The notes under the pieces: generated by a model | The model's database searches: none | What the model was told of the DNA's origin: nothing | Seen by the model: the letters and a program-made list of their open reading frames with translations, nothing else | Assembly: GCF_000016505.1 (NCBI RefSeq) | Contig: NC_009706.1 | Location: 558,001-622,000 of the forward strand | Source of the DNA: Clostridium kluyveri DSM 555 | GTDB lineage: Bacteria > Bacillota > Clostridia > Clostridiales > Clostridiaceae | Direction of reading: 5' to 3' | DNA: 64,000 bases | Position numbers and translations under genes: made by a program | Shown here: in pieces, positions 28,195 through 38,300 of the stretch | How positions within the stretch are numbered: the first letter of the stretch is position 1 | Layout of the letters: every line of letters starts with the position of its first letter

Positions 28195-29238
28195 ATGATA
28201 AATAAATCAGTGCAGTTAATTGAAAAAGCAGAATATGGACATAGATTGGATAAAAACGAAATAGTTCACTTGCTTCAGGATGATGGATGTAATGAGAAAC
28301 TTTTTGAGGCAGCTGACAGGATAAGAAAAAAATATGTTGGTGATAAAGTTCATCTAAGAGGATTGATAGAATTTTCAAATATGTGTAAAAGAAATTGTAT
28401 GTATTGTGGATTAAGGTGTGATAATAAAAATATTGAAAGATATAGAATATCTCCAGATGATATTATTGAACTTGCTAAAAAAGCAGAGGGGTATGGATAT
28501 AAAACCATAGTTATGCAGTCTGGAGAGGATGATTACTATACTGTAGATAAGCTTAAATATATAATATCAAATATAAAGAAAATGGATATGGCACTGACTT
28601 TGAGTATAGGTGAAAAGACTTTTGAAGAATACAAATCTTTTAAAGAAGCAGGTGCAGATAGATATCTAATAAGGATAGAAACCACAGATGAAAAGTTATA
28701 TAAAAAAATGCATCCGGATATGAGTTATAAAAATAGAAAGAGATGTTTAAGAGAACTTAAAATTTTAGGGTATGAAGTAGGCACAGGATGTTTGATAGGA
28801 CTTCCAAATCAGAGTGTTGAATCTTTAGCAGAGGACATATTGTTTTTTAAAGAAATAGATGCGGATATGATAGGAATAGGCCCTTTTATTCCAAATGAAG
28901 ATACTCCATTAAAAGATGAAATGGGAGGGAATTTTATAACTAGCATAAAAGTTATGGCTGTAATTAGATTGTTAATGCCAGATATAAATATTCCGGCTAC
29001 AACAGCCATGGAAAGTTTGGAGCTAAATGGTAGGGAAATAGCTCTTCAAAGTGGGGCAAATGTGGTTATGCCCAATGTAACAGAAGGGGTGTATAGAAAA
29101 CTTTATGCTCTTTATCCAGGTAAAATTTGTACCGGAGATACACCGGCTCATTGTAGAAACTGCATTACAGGAAAAATAAATAATATAGGTAGAAGTATTT
29201 CTGACTCTAAAGGATTTAGAATAAAATCAGTGGTTTAG
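28195..29238 (+). CDS. hydE: [FeFe]-hydrogenase H-cluster maturase HydE (radical SAM)
   Basis: This 347-residue enzyme starts at ATG 28195, eleven bases after AAGGAG. The radical SAM cluster is bound by C64-xxx-C68-xx-C71 (MCKRNCMYCG). Typical HydE sequence follows: GYGYKTIVMQSGEDDYYTVD, YLIRIETTDEKLYKKMHPDM and ATTAMESLELNGRE. Near the end, CTGDTPAHCRNC supplies extra cysteines like the accessory cluster found in some HydE proteins. HydE works with HydF and HydG to build the dithiomethylamine bridge of the H-cluster. Neither partner is in this window. It is probably transcribed alone. Confidence 0.93.
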   Translation: MINKSVQLIEKAEYGHRLDKNEIVHLLQDDGCNEKLFEAADRIRKKYVGDKVHLRGLIEFSNMCKRNCMYCGLRCDNKNIERYRISPDDIIELAKKAEGYGYKTIVMQSGEDDYYTVDKLKYIISNIKKMDMALTLSIGEKTFEEYKSFKEAGADRYLIRIETTDEKLYKKMHPDMSYKNRKRCLRELKILGYEVGTGCLIGLPNQSVESLAEDILFFKEIDADMIGIGPFIPNEDTPLKDEMGGNFITSIKVMAVIRLLMPDINIPATTAMESLELNGREIALQSGANVVMPNVTEGVYRKLYALYPGKICTGDTPAHCRNCITGKINNIGRSISDSKGFRIKSVV

Positions 29239-29340
29239 TAAATCAAAATAATTGTCTAAAAATAATGGGAAAAAAGTTTTCTGACTAAAAAAGTTGAAAT
29301 TAGTAAAAGTTTATGATAAACTTAGGGCAATTTAATAATT

Positions 29341-29514
29341 TTGCTGCCTAGGGTAGAGGTGCTGTAATTAATAGTATTTATTTTTAATCGGCAGATGTTT
29401 GAGGAATAAAGAAAGGAATTACAGCCGAAAAGTTAGTTTGGCGAACCTAACTTTGGCTTTGCATATAATATGTGTAAGGCTGTCACTGAGATATACTTGG
29501 TGGAGAGCTACAAG
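29341..29514 (+). promoter_or_regulatory. Lysine riboswitch (L box)
   Basis: Conserved L-box blocks occur in order: GGGTAGAGGTGCTGTAATT (P1 and core), a P2-type arm, GAAAGGAATTACAGCCGAA, the stem GTTAG...CTAAC, GGCTGTCACTG, and GTGGAGAGCTAC closing P1. A terminator follows at 29534. Lysine binding should favour the terminator and reduce lysC-lysA transcription. Confidence 0.93.
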
Positions 29515-29533
29515 GTACACAGCTGTGCATAAT

Positions 29534-29576
29534 GTGCAGTATAGGTCTGTGTTCCTTTACTGCACTTATTTTTTAT
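29534..29576 (+). terminator. Riboswitch-controlled terminator
   Basis: GTGCAGT (29534-29540) pairs with ACTGCAC (29559-29565), followed by TTATTTTTTAT. It lies just after the L box. The remaining leader to 29747 includes a second GTGCA / TGCAC hairpin at about 29627-29640 and no other recognised gene. Confidence 0.8.
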
Positions 29577-29747
29577 CCTGAGGAGGTAATTAGCTACTGC
29601 TCCAGCTTCTTTAAAGTGGAGTGGGTGTGCAATGCTGCACATATGGATAAATTCTTTTAGGATTCAGATGGAAAAAAGTATTATTTTATAAGTGAAATTC
29701 ATCTAAACCTAGAAATTATATGATAATCAGAAATAGGGAGGAGTATT

Positions 29748-30947
29748 ATGGCAATTATTGTTCAAAAATATGGAGGAAGTTCTGTAGGCACTCCAGAGAA
29801 AATAAAAAATGTAGCAAATACTGTAGTAAATAAAGTAAAGGCCGGGAATAGTCTGGTAGTTGTAGTGTCAGCTATGGGAGATACTACGGATGATTTAATA
29901 GCGCTTGCAAGACAAATTACGGATAATCCGGATAAAAGAGAGCTGGATGCACTTTTATCCACGGGAGAAATGATGTCCTGTGCACTGCTTGCAATGGCTA
30001 TCAAAGATTTGGGATATGATGCGATAAGTTATACAGCGTATCAAATTGGAATAAAAACCAGTGGTCAATATGGTAAATCTCTTATAGATGATATAAATGC
30101 AGATAGAATGAAGAAAAGTTTAGATGAAGGCAAAATTATAATTGCAGCAGGCTTTCAAGGTATAAATGATGAAGGAGATGTAACTACCCTTGGAAGGGGT
30201 GGTTCAGATACCACAGCTGTGGCTATAGCTGTAAAGTTAAATGGAGTATGTGAAATATACACTGATGTAGATGGAATATACAGTGTGGATCCTAGAAAAT
30301 ATAAAAATGCTAAAAAATTGGATGAAATAGATTATGAGGAGATGCTGGAACTTTCAAGTCTAGGGGCCCAAGTTATGCATTCTAGGTCTATAGAACTTGC
30401 ACAAAAATATAATATACCTGTGTATGTAGGATTAAGCAATAGTAATATAAGAGGAACAGTTATTAAGGGGGTAGATACAATGAATTTAGAAAGTAAACCA
30501 GTAACAGGACTTGCGACCAGTGATGAGGATATTGCAATTACAGTAAAAGATATTAAAAATGATATAAATATTATTTCAAATTTATTTGAGAGTGTAGCAG
30601 AAAAAAAGATTAATGTAGATATGATAAGTCAAACTGCACCTATAGATGGCAAGGTTAATGTATCCTTTACCATACCGAAAGATGATATGAAGGAATGTCT
30701 AACTATTTTAAAATCATATTTTGATAATAATCAGATAGATATAGATAAAGACATAACCAAGTTTTCCATAGTAGGTATAGGGATGAAAACTACTTCAGGA
30801 GTAGTTGCAAAAATGTTTAAGTTATTTAGAGAAAATAATATAGCTGTAAAGATGATAACTACATCAGAAATAAGAATTACCTGTGCTATAAAGCAAGAAG
30901 ATAAAATGAAAACAATAAGTATTATAGCAGAAAAATTTAACTTATAA
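29748..30947 (+). CDS. lysC: Aspartate kinase
   Basis: This 399-residue enzyme sits behind GGGAGGAG. The kinase domain starts VQKYGGSSVGTPEKI and has the STGEMMS and GRGGSDTTAVAIA blocks; two ACT domains (about 265-399) bind the feedback effector. It phosphorylates aspartate, the first step to lysine, threonine and methionine. Control by the upstream lysine riboswitch and linkage to lysA mark it as the lysine-responsive isozyme. The following lysA begins 45 bases later. Confidence 0.96.
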   Translation: MAIIVQKYGGSSVGTPEKIKNVANTVVNKVKAGNSLVVVVSAMGDTTDDLIALARQITDNPDKRELDALLSTGEMMSCALLAMAIKDLGYDAISYTAYQIGIKTSGQYGKSLIDDINADRMKKSLDEGKIIIAAGFQGINDEGDVTTLGRGGSDTTAVAIAVKLNGVCEIYTDVDGIYSVDPRKYKNAKKLDEIDYEEMLELSSLGAQVMHSRSIELAQKYNIPVYVGLSNSNIRGTVIKGVDTMNLESKPVTGLATSDEDIAITVKDIKNDINIISNLFESVAEKKINVDMISQTAPIDGKVNVSFTIPKDDMKECLTILKSYFDNNQIDIDKDITKFSIVGIGMKTTSGVVAKMFKLFRENNIAVKMITTSEIRITCAIKQEDKMKTISIIAEKFNL

Positions 30948-30992
30948 GGGTTTAATTATGTTTTTGGCAAAAACTTTTAGGAGGATACCAGT

Positions 30993-32288
30993 GTGAGATT
31001 AATAGGCAATATGGAAGTTAAAGATAATGTTTTATATATTGGGGGAATAAGTACTGAGAAATTGATAGAAGACTATGGAACTCCACTTTATGTAATAGAT
31101 GAAAAATTAGTTAGAGATAAATGTAGAAGATATTATAAAGCTTTTAAAGCACACAAAAATAATAAAGTCACTTATGCTGGTAAAGCCTTCTTAAATTTAG
31201 CTATGTGTCAGATAATAAATAGTGAAGGACTGTATTTAGATGTGGTGTCAGAGGGAGAGCTTTATACCGCTTTAAAAAGTGGCTTTCCTATGGAAAAAAT
31301 TTATTTTCATGGAAATAATAAAACATTAGAAGAGATAGAAATGGGAATAGATCTTGAAGTGGGAAGATTTGTAGTAGATAATCTTTATGAAATGGATAAG
31401 ATAAATTCTTTGGCAAAGGAAAAGGGCAAAATACAGAAGGTACTTTTAAGGATAACTCCTGGAATAGAAGCTCATACCCATGAGTATATAAAGACAGGAC
31501 AGATAGATTCCAAGTTTGGATTTACTATGATAAACGGTGAAATCATAGATGTAGTAAAGAAAGCTATAAGTCTTTCTAATATAAAACTTACAGGTATTCA
31601 CTGTCATATAGGCTCGCAGATATTTGAAACCAAGCCCTATGAGGATGAAGTTGAAATTATGCTGAAACTGGTAAGGAAGATAAAGGATGAAACTGGATAC
31701 GAAGTAGAAGAGCTGGATCTTGGGGGAGGATTTGGAATATATTACACTCCAGAGGATAAGCCTAAGACTGTAGAAGATTTTTGTAGTATTATACTGGAAA
31801 GGGCAGAAATGAAATCAAAGGAATTAGGTATAAGAGTACCATCCTTAGTAATAGAACCTGGCAGATCCATAATAGGGAATGCAGGAACGACCCTTTATAC
31901 CATAGGTGCAATAAAAGAAATTCCGGGTGTAAGAAAGTATGTGTCTGTAGATGGAGGAATGGTAGATAATATAAGACCTGCACTCTATAATGCTCCTTAT
32001 GAGTGTACCGTAGCAAATAGAGTAGAGGATGACAGTAAGGAAGTGGTAACTATAGCAGGAAAATGCTGTGAATCAGGAGATGTATTGATAAAAAATGTAC
32101 AACTTCCAAAAGTTCAATCAGGAGATATATTGGCTGTATTTACTACAGGAGCCTATGGATATTCCATGGCAAGTAATTATAATAAGATTCCAATTCCAGC
32201 AGTGGTTTTAGTAAAGAATGGACAATCAAGACTAATCTCTAAAAGACAGAGCTTTGATAATATGATAGAAAATCAAATAATGTTGTAA
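30993..32288 (+). CDS. lysA: Diaminopimelate decarboxylase
   Basis: This 431-residue PLP enzyme has a GTG start eight bases after AGGAGG. The alanine-racemase-like barrel holds the PLP lysine in VTYAGKAFLN, the HCHIGSQ block, ELDLGGGFGI and the phosphate-binding EPGRSIIGNAGT. The C-terminal beta domain has CESGDVL, the Cys supplied across the dimer interface. It converts meso-diaminopimelate to lysine. As the second gene of the riboswitch-controlled lysC-lysA unit, it joins the first and last steps of lysine synthesis. Confidence 0.97.
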   Translation: MRLIGNMEVKDNVLYIGGISTEKLIEDYGTPLYVIDEKLVRDKCRRYYKAFKAHKNNKVTYAGKAFLNLAMCQIINSEGLYLDVVSEGELYTALKSGFPMEKIYFHGNNKTLEEIEMGIDLEVGRFVVDNLYEMDKINSLAKEKGKIQKVLLRITPGIEAHTHEYIKTGQIDSKFGFTMINGEIIDVVKKAISLSNIKLTGIHCHIGSQIFETKPYEDEVEIMLKLVRKIKDETGYEVEELDLGGGFGIYYTPEDKPKTVEDFCSIILERAEMKSKELGIRVPSLVIEPGRSIIGNAGTTLYTIGAIKEIPGVRKYVSVDGGMVDNIRPALYNAPYECTVANRVEDDSKEVVTIAGKCCESGDVLIKNVQLPKVQSGDILAVFTTGAYGYSMASNYNKIPIPAVVLVKNGQSRLISKRQSFDNMIENQIML

Positions 32289-32383
32289 TTTAATTCCATC
32301 CTACTTGGGAATTTATATTTTCACTTTTATTGGGAACAATAATGAAAGTACAATTCTTTTTCACAAGAAAGGATGGATTTTTT

Positions 32384-35300
32384 ATGCTTTATGTTATAGG
32401 TATAGCTATAATTATATTCCTTGCAATGATCTATAAAAATTTAAATAAGTGTGTTGATGTGGATGAAAATATGGTAGATGACATTCCTACACTTAATCTA
32501 GGTAAAGAAGAATTAAAAAAATATGCTAGAGAAATATCAATTATACCCGCACAAGTTAAGAAAAGAAGCTGTAAGAAAAAATTAATTGATAGTTTAGATA
32601 AAAATTATAAAAATATTTTACATGGATATAATTTTTTCAACATGGAAATTAAAAACAGAGGGGATATAGTATTTTGTGCTGAATGGCTTTTAGATAATTT
32701 ATATTTGATTAAAAAAGAGTATAAGGATATAAAAACTAATATGCCGGGAGATTATTACAAGAATCTTCCTGTAATTACTAAAGGAGCTATGAAAGGATAC
32801 CCTAGAATATATTACATAGCAAGGGAAATGTTACAGTGTAGTTACGGTACTGTAAGTGAAGAGGCTATAGAGACTTTTATAAGTGCCTATGAGGAAAATA
32901 CAGTATTAAAAAGCTGTGAACTTTGGGCACTGCCTATAATGCTTAGAATAGCCTTAATTCAAAATATAAGTAATATAACAGAGAATATAGTATTTATGCA
33001 AAAGGAAAGAAAAAGAGCGGAGTCTGTAGCAGAAGGTATTATAAATTCTGGAAGCAATATAGATTTTGAAATTGAACGATTTAGAAGAGATAGAATAAAA
33101 TTTACTTCACCTTTTACGGAAAGATTTATAAAAATATTAAGAGACAATTTTATAGATAGTGTGAAAGTATATGATTGGATAGATGAAGAATTAGATAAAG
33201 AAGATAGCAGTGCTGCAAGGGCAGTGAATATAAATCATCAAAAGCAGGCTGTATATCAAGTATCCATGGAAAATTCCATTAATGGTATAAGAGAAGTATG
33301 TGCATTGAACTGGAAGGAAAATTTTGAACGTCTAAGTTATGTAGAGCAGGTGTTAAGAAAGGATCCAGCAGGGGTTTATGAACTCATGGACTTTAATTCT
33401 AGAGATTATTACAGGCATAAAGTAGAAAAGTTATCTAAGAAGATAAATGTACCCGAGTCCTTTATAGCGAGAAAGGCTGTGGAATGTGCAGAGGAAGCAT
33501 CTGGAGAAGTATATGAAAAACATGTGGGATATTATCTCATTGATAAAGGCATATCCTGTCTTAAGAAAAAGATAAAATCCAGTGGAGAAGAATATAAAAA
33601 AGTGAATTCTGAAATTGGAACTAATATAACAGTAGATCTCTATATAGGGACTATAATATTTGGTACTATTTTTTTGGATTTGTTAATAAATGGAATGAAT
33701 TTTTATGGCCAGAATTTGCCCATATGGAAATACATAGCAGCCGCTGTAATACTTTTAATACCAAGTAGTGAAATATTTATATCCATATTCAATTGGAGCA
33801 TAAATAAACTTGTAGAAACTAGATTTATACCTAAGATGGAATTTAAACAGGGTATACCGCAGGAATTTAGTACGGTAGTTGTGATTCCAGCACTTATAAA
33901 CAATGTAGATAGGTTAAAAAGTCTTATAAGTGATTTGGAAGTGTATTATCTAGCTAACGAGGAACAGAATTTGTATTTTGCATTACTTGGAGATTTTAAG
34001 GATAGTTTCTATGAAGAAGAAAGCGGGGATAAATTAATAGTAAAAATTGCTTTAGAAGAAATAAAGAGCCTTAATAAAAAATATGGGAATGGTGACAGAG
34101 ATAAATTTTATTTTTTGAGCAGATACAGAAAATATAATGAAAAAGAACAAAAATGGATTGGATGGGAAAGAAAACGGGGAAAATTAATGGAATTTAATTC
34201 CCTTGTAAGGGGAAACAAAAATACCAGCTATAATGTTATCAGCGGAGACATAACAAGCTTATGCGATGCAAAGTATGTAATAACATTGGATGCAGACACC
34301 AAACTTCCGAAGGACACAGCTAAGTTACTTATAGGAGCTATGTCTCATCCATTAAATATTCCTTATGTTGATAAAAACAATAAAAAGGTATTGAGAGGGC
34401 ACGGATTAATGCAGCCTAGAGTGAGTGTAGGAGTGTTAAGTGCAAATAAAACAGTCTACTCTAATATTTTTTCTGGAGAAACAGGTATAGATATATATAC
34501 AAGTGCCATTTCCGATGTATATGAAGATTTGTTTGATGAAGGTATATTTACAGGAAAGGGTATTTACGATATAGATGTGTTTAATGATATTTTACAAGAT
34601 GAAATACCTGAAAATACTGTATTGAGCCATGATTTGCTGGAAGGATCTTATGTAAGGGCAGGACTGGTAACTGATATAGAGCTTATAGATGGATACCCTG
34701 CCTATTATGATTCCAGTTGTAAAAGGCTTCATAGATGGGTCAGAGGGGATTGGCAGCTTTTACCATGGCTGTTTAAGAAAAATTCTTTAAATAAACTATC
34801 TAAATGGAAAATAATAGATAATCTAAGAAGAAGTGCTGTGAGTCCTGCAGTTATAATACTTATTATAGGGGCTTTAACTTTATTCTCTAATTCAGATAAT
34901 TTGCTTTTAATAGCCCTTATTTCACTACTCTGTCCTATATTCTTTGATGTATCGGAAACTGTGGTTTCTCCTGTAAAAGGGATAAGTCTTTCAGGAAAAG
35001 TGAGTAATTTTAAAGTTGCTATAGAACAGTTTTTCCTAATATTAAGTTTTTTGCCTTATCAGGCATATTTAATGTTAGATGCTATAGTGAGAACGCTCTA
35101 TAGGGTTTTTATAAGTGGTAGAAATTTGCTTCAGTGGCAGACTGCTGCAGATGTGGAGGCAGCTTCAAAAAAAGAATTTAGCCATTATTTGAAAACAATG
35201 TGGATAGGTAGTGTTATTGCGATTGCAATAGGCCTTTTAGGATTTATGAACTCTTTGGAAACTGCATTTTTAGTATTACCATTTTGTGTGGTTTGGTTCT

Positions 35301-38300
35301 TTTCGCCTTGGATAGCATTTAATATAAGTGAAGATAGAAATAATGATAAAGAGGAACAAATAAACGACGAGGATAGAAAATTGTTGAGGGAACTTGGCAG
35401 AAAGACATGGGCCTATTTTGAAGACTTTATAACTTCGGAAACCAACTGGCTTTCACCAGATAACTATCAGGAAAAACCTTATAAGGGAATAGCTTATAGA
35501 ACTTCTCCGACTAATATGGCTATGGGTATTACTTCTAACGTAGTAGCCTATGATCTGGGATATATAAGCATATCGGAGTTTCAGTACAGACTTCATAATA
35601 TACTTTCAAATATGGAATCTTTAGAAAAGTATAAAGGTCATTTTTATAATTGGTATGATATAAAAAATAAAAAGCCACTTTATCCAAGATATGTATCTAC
35701 GGTAGACAGTGGTAATCTAGTAGGATATATATGGCTTGTAGAAGAGAGTTTGGATGAATATATGGGATATCCTCTGATAAATAAAAATTTGCCTTTAGGT
35801 TTGAAGGATACTTTGAAATTAGCAGAAGATGAGATCTATAAAGAACTTAAAATTAAACAGGTATATAGAAGTTTTATAGATAGGCTTTCTAGTGATGATT
35901 TGAATAAATTTGAAGGGGAAGATGAAATCAATATATTCTTATTGAGATTATTTTTATATGAATTAATAAAAAAATCTATGGAATTCGATAAAAAATCCAT
36001 AAAATTATATTGGAATATGAAAGTTTACAATATGTGTATAAAATTTTTGGAAGAATTAAATAACGTATTTCCATGTATTGCTTTTATAGATGAAGAACCA
36101 CAATTCAAAGATCTTAAACATAGGTTTAATGATTTAGCAGCTAAGGTACCTTTAGAAGAGGTTCCAGCAGCTGTTGATGAATTAATTAATGAATTTGCTC
36201 ATCAGAAGGAAAACAATAATGTAAATGCTTTGAAGGAGCTTTTGTTGCAGACTAAGTCGAATGTAGAAAAGATTATATTTGAAATAAAAACTATAAAAAA
36301 TACTTTATCTAATATGGGAAAAGAGCATAATTTCAGTATGTTGTATAATAAAAAAAGGCAGCTTTTTGCCATAGGATATGATGTGGAAAAAGATACTTTA
36401 GGTAAAAATTATTATGATTTGCTTGCATCAGAAGCAAGGCAGGCCAGTTTTGTAGCTATAGCTAAAGGTGAAGTGGAACAGGCACACTGGTTTAATCTGG
36501 GAAGAGCTATGACTTCTGTAGGCGGAGGTAAAGGATTAGTTTCTTGGTCTGGAACTATGTTTGAATATTTGATGCCTCTTATAATTATGAAAAAATTTCC
36601 TGATACTTTGTTTAGTGAAACTTATGAATATATAGTTGAAGTACAAAAAAACTATGGAGATAAAAAACATGTGCCTTGGGGTATCTCAGAATCTGCATAT
36701 TATGATTTTGACATAAATTCCATATATCAATATAAGGCTTTTGGAGTTCCAGGGATAGGATTAAAAAGAGGTCTTACCAATGAATTGGTGGTTTCCCCTT
36801 ATGCTTCTGTAATGGCACTTCAAGTTGATTTTAAAAATGCATTGAAGAACATAAAAAGACTTATAGAACTTAAGGTTGAAGGAATATATGGATTTTATGA
36901 TGCCATAGACTATACTTGTGAAAGATTATCTAAAGGCAGAAAAAGTGCCATAGTAAACTGTTTTATGATACATCATCAGGGAATGAGCTTCATGTCTCTG
37001 GATAATGTGCTTATGAAAAATATTTTACAAGAAAGGTTTCATAGAATTCCAAGGGTTAAATCAGTAGAACTGCTTCTGCAGGAGAAAGTTCCAAAATCTA
37101 TTATCTATAATAGAGAAGAACACAGTAAAGAGGCAAAACCCTTATTTAAAGAGGAAAATATGGTGGGGAGAAAATATACCACTGCAGTCACTAAAGCACC
37201 AGAGACAAATATAATTTCAAATGGAAATTATTATTTGATGATGACAAATAGCGGCAGTGGATATAGTAAGAGAAAGGATATTATGGTATATAGGTGGCGT
37301 GAAGATGTTACCACGGATAATACGGGAATGTTCTTTTATATAAAAAATATAAATTCAAATGAGTATTGGAGTGCCACCTTTGAACCCTGCAAGCACGAAG
37401 GAGAAGATTATGAGGTTATATTTCTTCCTGATAAATGTGAATTTAAAAGAAAAGATGGCAATTTAAGAACTTATACCGAGGTCACCGTATCTCAGGAAGA
37501 TGAAGGAGAAGTAAGAAGAATTTCAATTACAAATAGTAGTAATTATAAAAGAGAAGTTGAAATCACCAGTTATTTAGAAGTAACCCTTGCGCCATATAAT
37601 GCAGATTTGGTTCATCCTGCTTTTGGCAATTTATTTATAGAGACTGAATTTGTTCAAGAACCAATGTGTATTATTGCAAGTAGAAGGCCTAAGTCTAAGG
37701 AGGAAAAATTATGGCTTATGCAAACCATAGCAATAGAAGGGAAACAGATAGGCTCTGTTCAATATGAAACTAGCAGAGTTAATTTCATAGGAAGAAATAG
37801 AAATCTTATGAATCCCAGAGCTATGGATAATGATGCTCAATTAACTAAATCTATAGGTGCGGTAATTGATCCCATAATAAGTATGAGGGTTAGAGTGGTT
37901 ATAGAGCCTGGAAAGACCTGCAGGGTAGCTTATAGCACTGTAACTGCAAATTCCAAGGAAAAGGCAATTGAACTTGCCAATAAATATAGAAATATGTCCA
38001 ATATAGATAGAATATTCCAGCTGTCCTGGACAGAAGTACAATTGGAAATGAAATATTTAGGAATAAAGTCAAATCAAGCAAATATGTACCAGAAAATGGC
38101 CTCGAGGATTTTATTTATAAATGGTTTATTTAAAGACCGATATGAATATATTACTAAAGTAAAGCAAGGGCAGTCAGCACTATGGCCTTATGGAATTTCA
38201 GGAGATTTACCTATAGTTCTTCTTATTATAAGAGACGAAAAGCATATGGAACTTGTAAGGCAACTTGTAAATGCACATGAATATTGGAGCTTGAAAGGAT

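Noticed and set aside
29575-29640. Possible leader peptide after the lysine riboswitch terminator (GAGGAGG at about 29580)
   Set aside because: The site is followed directly by TAATTAG with no ATG, GTG or TTG frame of useful length.
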